From an uncultured Poribacteria bacterium (GTDB taxonomy: Bacteria > Poribacteria > WGA-4E > WGA-3G), in assembly GCA_951828515.1 (NCBI GenBank), contig OX639992.1, positions 4,938,217 through 5,002,216 of the forward strand: a stretch of DNA of 64,000 bases, written 5' to 3'. The notes beneath the pieces are model-generated. The model saw only the letters and a program-made list of their open reading frames with translations. It did not search any database and was not told where the DNA came from. Numbering within the stretch: position 1 is the stretch's first letter; every line of letters starts with the position of its first letter. The translations under genes were made by a program, and so were the position numbers. Below, in pieces: positions 33,182 through 41,423 of the stretch.

Positions 33182-33493
33182 AACATCAAATCCTTCGAGT
33201 AAGAGGGTATTAAGGGATATTCTTTGCTATAGACATATTGCTCCGCTGGAGCAAAGCGTGCCATTCGCAACTATCCTGTCAATCCTAAAATCCTGTAAAT
33301 CCTGATTCAGACAACAACCCCAACAATAAGCAACCCGCGTCATCTGTGCCATCCGAGACAATCCGCTATTCAGACAGTAATTGAATGCCGCTGGAGATTC
33401 CGCTAATTGAGGATTTTCCCTTGCTTTATGCAGGAAATTGTGGCAAAATACAGAATATATGAAGATTCTGGGTTTTCTACACGGGGGGCTATA
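33182..33493. other. Gene-free spacer with dispersed repeats
   Basis: It holds a CTATAGACATATTGCTCCGC hairpin repeat (about 33,227), a reverse CAGGATTT copy (about 33,275-33,312) and GTCATCTGTGCCATCCGAGA + ATCCGCTATTCAGAC (about 33,339). No gene. Confidence 0.5.
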
Positions 33494-33859
33494 ATGAAAT
33501 TAATCCTGATTTCTATCACTGCATTTTTGATTTTTGCGGCACCTGTGTTCAGTGAACTGACTGTGACGGACCTTGAAAAGATCCGTTCAATCGTCAAAGA
33601 GTCCGAGGATCGTTTGAAGGAGGACCTTAAAGCCTCCGAGGAACGCTTGACGCAACACGTTGCTGACAAATTTGGAGAAGTAGACAAACGGTTGAACATA
33701 ATATTCGGGTTTGTCATCGCTTTAATAACCCCGATTGTCGTGGTTGTCGGTGTCCCGCAAATCATTATGGCATGGCGTGGCAAAGAAGATCGCACCCAAA
33801 AGGAGCAGATTCAAGAACTGAGACAAGAAATAGAAGCACTTAAACAACAGCGGACGTGA
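33494..33859 (+). CDS. Small secreted/membrane coiled-coil protein
   Basis: It has 121 residues. The signal peptide MKLILISITAFLIFAAPVFS is followed by a charged helix (LEKIRSIVKESEDRLKEDLK…), one membrane helix (IIFGFVIALITPIVVVVGVP) and a second coiled coil to the end. The start at 33,494 was chosen because the longer frame (33,407) would put 29 unrelated residues before a perfect signal peptide. The topology suggests a membrane-tethered coiled-coil stalk; function unknown. Confidence 0.6.
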   Translation: MKLILISITAFLIFAAPVFSELTVTDLEKIRSIVKESEDRLKEDLKASEERLTQHVADKFGEVDKRLNIIFGFVIALITPIVVVVGVPQIIMAWRGKEDRTQKEQIQELRQEIEALKQQRT

Positions 33860-33869
33860 TCTGACCGAA

Positions 33870-34022
33870 AAAATGAAAAATGTTACACTTTTCACCAAAT
33901 TATTTTTTTCAGCGGAGAATCGCAACAGAGAAATACCCAGGAAACCTATGCCACCAGTGGATTCTCAACCGAAATACGCACAGAAATGCCAATTTAAAAA
34001 TGTTATAAAAACGTAACATTTT
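33870..34022. promoter_or_regulatory. Spacer with two TGTTACA-type palindromes
   Basis: It holds AAAATGTTACACTTTTCACC (about 33,872) and AAAATGTTA-taaaaacg-TAACATTTT (33,997-34,022). Both resemble the operator-like palindrome at 23,284, so the same regulator may act at both ends of the accessory region, or both may be remnants of one repeat. Confidence 0.35.
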
Positions 34023-34041
34023 GTGACATTTTAAAGAGAAT

Positions 34042-34131
34042 AGGACTTACGCACTTCCTTGGTAGGTGCGGTTTCCTAACCGCACCGAATACGTCCGAAT
34101 AGACGAGATTTACTGATTTTGCGTAAGTCCT
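34042..34131. mobile_element. 90-bp MITE-like element with AGGACTTACGC ends
   Basis: The terminal repeats AGGACTTACGCA and TGCGTAAGTCCT are perfect. The interior contains GGTGCGGTTTCCTAACCGCA CC, the same palindrome that bounds the region at 18,997. TIRs of this type are known from IS-derived MITEs in other phyla. No coding capacity. Confidence 0.75.
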
Positions 34132-34277
34132 GGAGAAATTACGATGAAACTCCAATGTAGCATAGGAAACTGTTGGTTCCTATGGAAGGTTTTTCTATAC
34201 AGATGCCGCTCCTACTGGGATTCGGAAAACAGGCAGAATTATAAATCCCGAGGTCTGAAAAACGCATCCGTTTGCAT
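34132..34277. other. Short gene-free stretch before the LamG gene end
   Basis: AT-rich with no recognised repeat or gene beyond a weak plus-strand frame (34,144-34,389) that overlaps the LamG gene and has no support. Confidence 0.4.
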
Positions 34278-35084
34278 CTATTGCATCTTGATCTTTCCCC
34301 AACTCACAGCGAGGAGACCGGTCGGGTCAACCGCCAGTCCTTCTACCATAGCCTCTTCAATCTCATTGGCAGTCAGTGCCGAGTCATAAATTCGGATGTC
34401 ATCAACGGCACCCTCGTAATCGACCCCACCGGGCCAGCCACTCGTAAATCCAATCTGCCATGTGTTCCCTTTAATATCCTCGCCACCGTTATACCCCATG
34501 TGATGAACGCCTTCTGTACCGTTGACATAGATATGCCCCTCAAGTGCTTTGAACTCCCACGTCACGGCAACATGATGCCATTTACCGTCCGAAACATCTG
34601 TATCGCCTCGTATCCAGTCGCAGCTATGACCGACCCATTCGACGGCTCCGGTCTTACCGCCTTCTGAAGTCGCCGAATCCCCCACGTAAAACAGTTTTTC
34701 ATGAAAGTCAAGCACCCGATCCTCATTGTTCTTCGTCAGAAAGCTAACGCTGGTCTTGGTGGTTTTTATCCAAGCCGTAATCGTGAAATCTGCAGCACCC
34801 GTTTCTGTAATCCAAGCATCGATGGCAACGTAGTCATCACCGTCAAACGCCAAAGCACTGCCCGAAATACCAGGTACCCACTGTGGATCCCCACCGGCGA
34901 AGGCACCATCGTGTCCCTTGCCCGAGCTATCTTTAACGGTATTGCCTTTACCTTCGTTAAACTCCCAGTGCGCCACCAGTTCTCCCGCTACATCGATGGA
35001 TTGCCCAAAAAGGATACACAACGTTGCCAAAAACACAGCCGAATAGCGTAACGGTTTAAAAGCGACAGATATAGTAAGGGTCAT
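34278..35084 (-). CDS. Secreted LamG-domain (concanavalin A-like) protein
   Basis: It has 268 residues with an N-terminal signal peptide (SAVFLATLCILFGQSIDVAG). The mature part is a LamG jelly roll: LVAHWEFNEGKGNTVKDSSG, GSALAFDGDDYVAI, FTITAWIKTT, DGKWHHVAVTWE, DDIRIYDSALTANEIEE. The tail LLAVSWGKIKMQ resembles the WG-x-IK tail often found on LamG proteins of Poribacteria-like genomes, perhaps a sorting or anchor signal. AAGGAGG lies ahead of the ATG. Likely role: binding of carbohydrate or surface ligands. Confidence 0.88.
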   Translation of the reverse strand: MTLTISVAFKPLRYSAVFLATLCILFGQSIDVAGELVAHWEFNEGKGNTVKDSSGKGHDGAFAGGDPQWVPGISGSALAFDGDDYVAIDAWITETGAADFTITAWIKTTKTSVSFLTKNNEDRVLDFHEKLFYVGDSATSEGGKTGAVEWVGHSCDWIRGDTDVSDGKWHHVAVTWEFKALEGHIYVNGTEGVHHMGYNGGEDIKGNTWQIGFTSGWPGGVDYEGAVDDIRIYDSALTANEIEEAMVEGLAVDPTGLLAVSWGKIKMQ

Positions 35085-35189
35085 CCGTTTTACCTCCTTG
35101 ATCGTTTCCTGTTACATTACTGCCCAGACGTTCATGCCCAACTTCCCATGACATCAAGGGTTCAATCGAAATTCAACAAGTCTTGCGAA

Positions 35190-35810
35190 TCACTGTGATC
35201 GGTGAGTCGTGGCTTTGAATACAGAATTAACAGCACCAAAAAGCGTTGGTAAATTAGCCAATGCAAAGTCTGTTCTGTTTTGGGTGAAGCTCCCACCGAT
35301 AAGCCGCCCGAATTGCCACAACGTTCCATCAGTGACAATACCGTATACCGGAAAAGCAGTGCTTTCATTCATTTCTTTCGCGTTTATTCTTTGAGCAGCT
35401 ATCAACTCCGCCAGACATTGCCCCCATCCCTGTTCAAAATCGTTTTTCTTTGCCTCAACGAGTAGTATCAGCGGACTTCCGACAACGGTTTTGCCTAATT
35501 CGGATCGGGTAGAAATAAAATAATCCGGCGTTCCGTTCAAGATTTCATCATAAACGATGGCTTGCTTTATCCAGAGGGCGTATCGATCGGCATAAACTTT
35601 GTAGGTCTCCTTCAAAACAGGAAAGATAATTGTTTCACACCGTGCAGCTTCAGAGGCGAAAACATGGATATGGTCCCGTGTAAATTCAAAGTCTCGCAAG
35701 AATTCCGCTGAAGGACTTGAGGGTTCACTTTCAACAAAGTTGTCTTCTGAGTATGTGATATTGAACCTTTTTTGCACTTCAGCGATTGTCTTGAAATCGC
35801 TAAATGCCAT
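35190..35810 (-). CDS. PD-(D/E)XK nuclease-like protein of unknown function
   Basis: It has 206 residues. The core is NGTPDYFIS (Asp96) … LILLVEAKKNDFEQGWGQCL (Glu119, Lys121), with a following helix (QCLAELIAAQRINAKE), a classical PD-(D/E)XK arrangement. The end YGIVTDGTLWQFGRL is typical of a family common in cyanobacteria and other genomes, with no established function. GGAGG lies seven bases before the ATG. It lies at the edge of the accessory region and is not in an operon with its neighbours. Confidence 0.8.
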   Translation of the reverse strand: MAFSDFKTIAEVQKRFNITYSEDNFVESEPSSPSAEFLRDFEFTRDHIHVFASEAARCETIIFPVLKETYKVYADRYALWIKQAIVYDEILNGTPDYFISTRSELGKTVVGSPLILLVEAKKNDFEQGWGQCLAELIAAQRINAKEMNESTAFPVYGIVTDGTLWQFGRLIGGSFTQNRTDFALANLPTLFGAVNSVFKATTHRSQ

Positions 35811-36054
35811 GACTGTGCCTCCTCATTTAATTCAACGCGGTTTCAATCCACTCCTATAAATCAATGGAATGTTTATAGGTTATTGTACAGCATGTCAGCA
35901 ATTGATGCTAATGTTTTCGTAACCCGTGTCAATGGAAGTTTATAGTGCTATACTTGTTGCCCCGCTGGAGCAAAGAGTGATACTTAACCTCTCCTGAAAA
36001 TCCTAAAATCCTGAAAATCCTGATTCTGACAACTAAATCCGGTGTTTCTCTCTC
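35811..36054. other. Spacer with hairpin and CAGGATTT repeats
   Basis: It contains TTGCCCCGCTGGAGCAAAGA (about 35,956) and the reverse CAGGATTT copy AAAATCCTGAAAATCCTGAT (about 36,003). The upper part is AT-rich with a TTTATAGGTTATTG segment. No gene. Confidence 0.5.
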
Positions 36055-37515
36055 CTACAAGTCATCCAACGGGAACAGCGGACGGCGGATATCGTGGTAT
36101 TCAAAATGTAACGGGTTCACGGCGGTCAGTCCAGGTGTGTCTACTTCGATAATCTGTCCTGCGATGGGTTCATACGCAGCGCGGTAGGCGACCGCGGCTT
36201 TGACGACGATCATCTGCATCTCCGTTGGATCAATGCCCAGACTATAGAGTTGCTGGAGACTAAACGGGGTCTGTCGCCGACTTGTCAAGGCAACCAAAGA
36301 ATCTCCGACCGCAACGACAGCCGTCAAGCCTTGATCGTGGTATCGCTGCCCGCCGTGCCGAGGTTGCGTTTCTATGTACTGACCGTCGTGGATGAGTCGG
36401 ACAGTGCCGCGAATCGGGACGGGATCGCCGTGCAGATTGTCCGCTTTCCCACCGACTTCGAGCGAAACCGTCCCACCGACTCCCGCCTGAATGCAACTCT
36501 GGACAGCCTCTGGATCAAAAACGACAACGACAAATCCTGATGCTTTCTGCCGTACCAATTCCGCTAAGATGAAGGTACTATCTCCGGGTGAACCACCCCC
36601 GATGTTATCCCCCATCTCAACGAGAATCACGGGAGGGCTTTCAGATTGCATGGCTTGCTCGACTGCCTGCGCCGCATCGGGAAGATCGAGCGTGAGTTGT
36701 CCGCGGACATTCCACAGCATATCGGATAACCGATCGGCTTCGCTTTGCGCGAGTTGTGGGTCGTCATCAGTAGCAACGACGAAGGCAGGTCCCGCCTCAT
36801 GGACATCGGCGTACGGATACCCCACGGCGACGCTCCCGACGAGGATATTCGGATTTTCTTCTAACTGCTTCGCGGCTGTGAGAATAGGCGCCATCGGCGG
36901 CACGTTGGTAACATGATACAGGATATTGAGGAGCATCGGGGGTTTGGCGAGTGCTTGCGTCGGTGTAACCTCTCCTCGGAGTATCCGCATCATCAATTCC
37001 GCTGCCTGTAGCCCGCGTTGGCGTTGATCGATGTGCGGCGTTGTCTTGTAAATCACGAGTGCCGTCGATTCAGCGACCATCTGCTCGGAGACGTTCGCGT
37101 GCTGGTCAAGCGTGACAACAATCGGTAGGTCGCGACCGAAAGCATCGCGGAGCCGTCGCAACACCTCGCCATCGCCATCCGGGTAACTCTCAACGACCAT
37201 CGCGCCGTGTAGTGCGAGGAGGAGTCCCTCATGTTTCGGTGCGGATTTGAGGTGCTGGATTAATATCTCAGTGAGCCGGTCGAATACATCGTCCGTCACG
37301 CGTCCTGCCGGCGTTGCAGAAGCCATGAACGTCGGATAAATTGTATAATCGTACTCTGTCGCGCCTTGAATAAATCCACTTATTTCGTGATGCGCTTCTC
37401 CCCAGACCTTTATCATATTACTGGCATGGGTTTGAGAGAACGCAGCCGCATCGGTGGGCGCCTCGCTAAATGTATTAGATTCGTGCATGATTCCGGCGAT
37501 AGCAAGTGTTGTCAT
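36055..37515 (-). CDS. M81 family metallopeptidase (MlrC-like)
   Basis: It has 486 residues, full length for the MlrC (microcystin-LR degradation protein C) family, presumed zinc peptidases or amidohydrolases. It opens with TLAIAGIMHESNTFSE and contains LALHGAMVVESYPDGDGEVL and PIVVTLDQHANVSEQM, which supply the metal-binding Asp and His residues, then EMGDNIGGGSPGDSTF in the C-terminal half. Microcystin degradation is not implied; most members act on unknown substrates. AAGGA precedes the ATG at a short distance. It is transcribed alone. Confidence 0.9.
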   Translation of the reverse strand: MTTLAIAGIMHESNTFSEAPTDAAAFSQTHASNMIKVWGEAHHEISGFIQGATEYDYTIYPTFMASATPAGRVTDDVFDRLTEILIQHLKSAPKHEGLLLALHGAMVVESYPDGDGEVLRRLRDAFGRDLPIVVTLDQHANVSEQMVAESTALVIYKTTPHIDQRQRGLQAAELMMRILRGEVTPTQALAKPPMLLNILYHVTNVPPMAPILTAAKQLEENPNILVGSVAVGYPYADVHEAGPAFVVATDDDPQLAQSEADRLSDMLWNVRGQLTLDLPDAAQAVEQAMQSESPPVILVEMGDNIGGGSPGDSTFILAELVRQKASGFVVVVFDPEAVQSCIQAGVGGTVSLEVGGKADNLHGDPVPIRGTVRLIHDGQYIETQPRHGGQRYHDQGLTAVVAVGDSLVALTSRRQTPFSLQQLYSLGIDPTEMQMIVVKAAVAYRAAYEPIAGQIIEVDTPGLTAVNPLHFEYHDIRRPLFPLDDL

Positions 37516-37527
37516 AATATCTTCCTT

Positions 37528-37592
37528 AGATGGCAGTTAGCGATCAGCAGTCAGTAAGCGTCAGGAGTCGGGATTCGGAGATCCCTCCTACC
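37528..37592. repeat. Family A half copy joined to a GGGATTCGGAGATCCCTCC hairpin
   Basis: ATGGCAGTTAGCGATCAGCA, then GTCAGTAAGCGTCAGGAGTC, then GGGATTCGGAGATCCCTCCT. It has the same arrangement as at 13,288 and at 42,200, where one arm is joined to the same hairpin. Confidence 0.6.
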
Positions 37593-37608
37593 GTAAATCA
37601 AAAATACC

Positions 37609-37638
37609 TTGACGGATACAGTGAAAATAGTGTATCAT
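37609..37638 (+). promoter_or_regulatory. Promoter of the HD hydrolase gene
   Basis: TTGACG (37,609-37,614) and TATCAT (37,633-37,638) are separated by 18 bases. It lies about 70 bases before the start codon. Confidence 0.5.
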
Positions 37639-37705
37639 TTAACAAACTTTAAGTCTTCTATTTTCTAACAACACGATAAGACAATTACAGGCACGCTTGA
37701 AAAGC

Positions 37706-38419
37706 ATGATGCAGAACGGCACTCGGAAAAATCAGATCGAAGAAGCAATAGAGGTCGCCGCCGAAGCCCACCAAGGGCAATATCGGAAAGGCACTGGTAC
37801 GCCCTATATCACACACCCTTACGCCGTTGGTCTTATTTTAATGGAAGCGGGATGCACAGAAGCCGTGATTATTGCAGGTATCCTGCACGATACCGTCGAA
37901 GATACCGATTTGACCCTGGAATTCATTCGAGAACATTTTGGTGACGCTATCGCAGACATCGTCGAAGGGTGTTCAGAGAACAAAGCGTTGCGGTGGCGAG
38001 CACGCAAGACCGAACGGATTGAGGCGTTGCGAACTGCCAGCCCCGAAATCTGCATCGTAACATGTGCTGACAAACTTCATAACCTACGCACTATTGTTTC
38101 AGAGTACGATGTCATTGGTGATGCCGTATGGGATCGGTTCCACGGCGGTGTCGAGGATCAGGCATGGTATTACCGCAGTATCCTCGGTGCGATTGCCGAT
38201 CGGGACGCGGCTTTACAAAAAAGCGTCCTACGTGATAAACTATCTAAACATGACAACGGTGCGAACACTCAATCCGATGGAAATGAGAGCGCACCTCAAC
38301 AAGGGTCCCCCGATAGCAATGATGTTCGGAAGACTCCCACAGCAATAGAGACTGTAAATCCTCAACTCTTTCGCCAGTTTCAGCAGGCTGTAGCATATCT
38401 GTTTGATGGTGGTTTGTAA
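37706..38419 (+). CDS. HD-domain hydrolase, SpoT/MESH1-type
   Basis: It has 237 residues from the ATG at 37,706; a TTG three codons upstream is the alternative. The N-terminal domain is the SpoT-like (p)ppGpp hydrolase HD fold: AHQGQYRKGTGTPYITHPYA, GILHDTVEDTDLT (HD and ED motifs) and CADKLHNLRTI. No synthetase domain follows. The last about 50 residues (HDNGANTQSDGNESAPQQGS…) are a disordered linker and a helix. Small alarmone hydrolases of this type remove the pyrophosphate of (p)ppGpp or related nucleotides; substrate not proven. Confidence 0.8.
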   Translation: MMQNGTRKNQIEEAIEVAAEAHQGQYRKGTGTPYITHPYAVGLILMEAGCTEAVIIAGILHDTVEDTDLTLEFIREHFGDAIADIVEGCSENKALRWRARKTERIEALRTASPEICIVTCADKLHNLRTIVSEYDVIGDAVWDRFHGGVEDQAWYYRSILGAIADRDAALQKSVLRDKLSKHDNGANTQSDGNESAPQQGSPDSNDVRKTPTAIETVNPQLFRQFQQAVAYLFDGGL

Positions 38420-38444
38420 ATGACCCAGACACACTGGCGAAAAA

Positions 38445-38465
38445 GGCGAGGTTAGAAACCTCGCC
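38445..38465. repeat. GGCGAGGTT hairpin before the isomerase gene
   Basis: GGCGAGGTT-aga-AACCTCGCC, a perfect 9-bp stem. The same stem sequence occurs inside the MITE at 46,279 and near 19,328, so it is probably a remnant of a mobile repeat. Confidence 0.6.
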
Positions 38466-38488
38466 AGCGGAATATAAGGAGAGATTTA

Positions 38489-39385
38489 ATGAAGATTGCG
38501 TACGCTTTTAGACGATGTGCATCCTATCCCTACAACGGTGGCGGGTTACCCACCGATGCAACAGATCGACGACGGTTTTTGGGGCATTCCAAAGCGATTG
38601 GATTCGATGGAATTGAACTCCCAGCGATGAACCTCCCTGAAGCCGAAGCCAAGACGCTCCGTTTGGAACTTGAAGATGCCGGTATTCCGTGCGTTGCGAT
38701 TCGCGGAGGTGGCGGTGCCGCGCATCCGCGTGTCGCTACTTCGAACAAGCAAAATATGATAAACGCTGTCAATTTCGCCGCGAATATCGGCGCGGGCGTT
38801 GTGAATTCCACGGTTACCACGCCACCGCGCGACCCGAACGGTAAAGGCACGTATCGCGGTGAAACCGTCTCGCAGGGGTCAAGCCGTCTCGCAAGTGCAG
38901 TGGATTATGAACGCACCGCAAAAGCAGTGAGCGAAGTCGCCGGTATCGCCGCAGATCAGGGGGTAGATATCTCCATAGAAATCCATCAAAACTCGATTGC
39001 GGATAACAGCTGGTCGGCATTACATTTGTTAGAATTAATTGACGCACCGAATGTCGGTCTGAATCCCGACTTAGGCAATATCTATTGGACTTACGATACG
39101 CCAGAGGAATCGTGCGAAGATGCGATCGTCGCGCTTGCGGAACACGTCAACTATTGGCATTGCAAGAGCCTCTATCGTGTGCATATCCCGGATCTGGAAA
39201 CGGCTATCTACGTCCAAGCCCCGTTACCTGACGGTGAAATCGACTATCGTTTCGCGATCGCGGCGTTGTTGGATGTCAACTATGAAGGGTATCTGGCAAT
39301 CGAAGGTATACGCGACGGGGATCAGTTCCACCAAGATGGTCGGAGCGTGGCTTACGTGAAATCTGTTTTGTCGGACCTACAGTAA
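38489..39385 (+). CDS. Sugar phosphate isomerase/epimerase family protein (AP endonuclease 2 fold)
   Basis: It has 298 residues and a TIM barrel of the xylose isomerase-like superfamily. The metal and active-site positions are ISIEIHQNSIADNSWS (Glu), LNPDLGNIYW (Asp), NYWHCKSLY (His) and LAIEGIRDGDQF (Glu). AAGGAG lies eight bases before the ATG. Members include sugar epimerases, inosose isomerases and hydroxypyruvate isomerases; specificity cannot be set here. It is separated from selD by about 110 bp containing a purine/pyrimidine hairpin repeat. Confidence 0.85.
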   Translation: MKIAYAFRRCASYPYNGGGLPTDATDRRRFLGHSKAIGFDGIELPAMNLPEAEAKTLRLELEDAGIPCVAIRGGGGAAHPRVATSNKQNMINAVNFAANIGAGVVNSTVTTPPRDPNGKGTYRGETVSQGSSRLASAVDYERTAKAVSEVAGIAADQGVDISIEIHQNSIADNSWSALHLLELIDAPNVGLNPDLGNIYWTYDTPEESCEDAIVALAEHVNYWHCKSLYRVHIPDLETAIYVQAPLPDGEIDYRFAIAALLDVNYEGYLAIEGIRDGDQFHQDGRSVAYVKSVLSDLQ

Positions 39386-39399
39386 CAATTTAACACAAG

Positions 39400-39484
39400 G
39401 AATGAATGGAATAAAAGAAAGGAAGAATGGAAGGATAGAAGAAGGGAAGATTGGGTACCCACCCTTCCTCCCTTCCTCCTTTCC
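39400..39484. repeat. Purine-rich/pyrimidine-rich inverted repeat upstream of selD
   Basis: Purine-rich GAAAGGAAGAATGGAAGGAT is followed by pyrimidine-rich CCACCCTTCCTCCCTTCCTC and CTTTCC, forming an imperfect long hairpin. A second member is at 60,722-60,806 before an ABC permease gene. It stops 13 bases before the selD start. Confidence 0.7.
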
Positions 39485-39496
39485 AACCAAGTCGCT

Positions 39497-40540
39497 ATGA
39501 CACAAGAGAAAATCCGACTCACCGCGACCGTCAAATGTGCCGGGTGAGCATCAAAACTCGCTCCGGGTGAGCTTGCGCACATTTTAGGTAAAATCCCGAA
39601 ATCCACGGATCCGAACCTGCTTGTCGGCACTGAAACCTCCGATGATGCTGGGATCTACCGCATTTCTGACGAGATCGCGCTCGTTAACACGGTGGACTAC
39701 TTCACGCCTATCGTGGACGATCCGTATACCTTCGGTGCCATCGCCGCGACGAACTCATTGAGTGATGTCTACAGCATGGGCGGCATTCCGAAAACGGCAT
39801 TGAACATCACCTGTTGGCCCAAGGCTGACTTGGATCTGTCCATCCTCGGTGACATTGTCCAAGGTGGCACTGAAAAGGCTATTGAGGCGGATGCGGCACT
39901 TGTCGGTGGGCATACCGTGGATGCCCCAGAGTTGATGTATGGACTCTCCGTAACGGGGATCGTGCATCCGGAGAAATTCGTCAAAAACTACGGTGCGCGT
40001 CCCGGTGAAGTGCTTATTCTTACCAAAAACCTCGGCATCGGTATTCTCACCACAGGATTGAAATTCGATAAAATCAGCGATGCTGTCTTACCACAACTCG
40101 TCGAATCCATGACTCGCCTCAATGCCTCCGCATCATCCGTCATGCTGAAGTATGGTGCCAGTGCGTGTACAGATGTCACAGGGTACGGCTTGTTGGGACA
40201 TGCGTCGGAGATGGCAGCAGGTAACGATGTTCGCCTCAAGATCGATAGCAGTGCCGTGCCTTACTTCGCTGACGCGCCTGCACTCGTGGCACAGGACACC
40301 TACACGCAAGCCTATCTTGCGAATATGGAGTTCCTCGCCGATAAGGTCACTTTCCACACCGATAGCGAGGCAATGCGGCATATCTTGATGGAGGCGGAAA
40401 CATCTGGCGGTCTGTTGTTCTCACTTCCTGCTGAGAACGCCGACGCGGCGATAGCGGACCTCCATGCCGCCGATTGCCCAGAAGCAGCTGTCATCGGAGA
40501 AGTGATAGGGACGGATACCGCGCATATTGAAGTATTTTAA
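39497..40540 (+). CDS. selD: Selenophosphate synthetase SelD, selenocysteine at residue 17 (in-frame TGA)
   Basis: It makes selenophosphate from selenide and ATP, the Se donor for tRNA-Sec. The gene reads through TGA at 39,545-39,547: MTQEKIRLTATVKCAGUASK. Translated this way it has 347 residues, the same length as E. coli SelD, and the TGA falls at the position of catalytic Cys17 with the Lys three residues later. Frame and similarity continue without a break into DDAGIYRISD, TVDYFTPIVDDPYTFGAIAA, NSLSDVYSMGGIPKTALNIT, LVGGHTVDAPELMYGLSVTG and TDVTGYGLLGHASEM. Treating the GTG at 39,692 as the start would lose the active site. It implies the cell has SelA, SelB and tRNA-Sec elsewhere. Confidence 0.93.
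39545..39585 (+). promoter_or_regulatory. Candidate bacterial SECIS element in selD
   Basis: The RNA after UGA can fold: CAA…CUCGC pairs with GUGAG…UUG around a five-base UCCGG loop, with the loop about 15-19 bases after the UGA. Bacterial SECIS hairpins lie directly 3' of the codon, so this placement fits. It was identified by eye only; no energy was calculated. Confidence 0.5.
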
Positions 40541-40800
40541 TGGCTGTCAGTTGTCAGAAGTGGCTTTCGGCTATCGGCTATCGGCTTTCGGCAAGAAAAG
40601 AGGCGTTCTTTAGTGGCTATCGGCTATCGGCTATCGGCTATCGGCAAGAAAAGAAACGTTCTTTAGTGGCTATCGGCTATCGGCTGCCGACCGCTATCTT
40701 ACCGACTGCCGACTGCCGATTGCTGACTGCTATCTTACCGACTGCCGACTGCTGATTGCTGATTGCTATCTTACTGACTGCTGACTGCTGAAGGCTACAA
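40541..40800. repeat. Compound family A repeat array, selD-pyrE gap
   Basis: TGGCTATCGGCTATCGGC and GGCAAGAAAAGAGGCGTTCT form two tandem left-type units. Three right-type units (TCTTACCGACTGCCGACTGC, TCTTACCGACTGCCGACTGC, TCTTACTGACTGCTGACTGC) follow, up to the pyrE start. This is the clearest case of amplification of single arms in the window. Confidence 0.8.
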
Positions 40801-40803
40801 AAA

Positions 40804-41325
40804 ATGACAAAAACAGAACTCGCGAAACAGATACGTGCTGTTTCATATCTCACAGGAGAATTCGTACTCCGCTCTGGAAATATCAGCAACTTTTATTGGG
40901 ACAAATATCGGTTCGAGAGCCATCCTGCGCTACTCACGGCTATTGCTGAGCAGATGGCGAAATTATTACCATCCGAATGCGATGGATTGGCAGGTTTAGA
41001 ATTAGGGGGGATACCGCTCGCAACTGCCCTCTCGTTGCAAACGGAATTGCCCTGTTTCTACGTACGGAAGGAAGCGAAAACATACGGCACGTGCAACCTC
41101 ATAGAAGGTGGCGTTAAAGAAGGTAGCCAACTCGTTGTCATAGAGGATGTGATTACGACTGCCGGACAGGTCTGCACATCTATTGAGCAGATCCGAGCGG
41201 AGGGATACACGGTGGATCACGTTATAGCCGCCATTGATCGACAGGCAGGTGGTGCTGCCAAGATTAACGCACTCGGGTGTTCGTTCGCATCCGTTTTTAC
41301 GCTTGCCGAGTTAGAAGGAGAATAG
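40804..41325 (+). CDS. pyrE: Orotate phosphoribosyltransferase
   Basis: It joins orotate to PRPP to form OMP in pyrimidine synthesis. It has 173 residues. Visible: SYLTGEFVLRSGNISNFYWD (orotate-binding loop), GLAGLELGGIPLATAL, the flexible active loop FYVRKEAKTYGTCNLIEGG, and the PRPP motif VVIEDVITTAGQVCTSIEQI. It is slightly short of the usual about 200 residues, mainly at the N-terminus. There is no clear ribosome-binding site: a family A array ends three bases before the ATG, which is unusual. Confidence 0.93.
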   Translation: MTKTELAKQIRAVSYLTGEFVLRSGNISNFYWDKYRFESHPALLTAIAEQMAKLLPSECDGLAGLELGGIPLATALSLQTELPCFYVRKEAKTYGTCNLIEGGVKEGSQLVVIEDVITTAGQVCTSIEQIRAEGYTVDHVIAAIDRQAGGAAKINALGCSFASVFTLAELEGE

Positions 41326-41420
41326 CAGTCAGCTATCAGCAGTCAGCAGTCAGTAAGAGACCTCTACTTCATCAGAAATCTCTTTGCTGATGGCTGAAAG
41401 CCGATAGCCGATAGCCATTA
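41324..41420. repeat. Palindromic repeat family A copy, pyrE-ymdB gap
   Basis: AGCAGTCAGCTATCAGCAGT on the left, the core AAGAGACCTCTACTTCATCA with ATCTCTTTGCTGATGGCTGA, and AGCCGATAGCCGATAGCC on the right. It ends 4 bases before ymdB. Confidence 0.75.
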
Positions 41421-41423
41421 AAT

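Noticed and set aside
35845-35875. CRISPR-like words GGTTTCAATCC in the spacer before the PD-(D/E)XK gene
   Set aside because: Only a single occurrence; no direct repeats with spacers follow and no cas genes are in the window.
39497-39547. selD as a pseudogene broken by TGA
   Set aside because: The TGA is at the catalytic Cys position, frame and conservation continue on both sides, and a SECIS-like hairpin follows; selenocysteine is the better reading.
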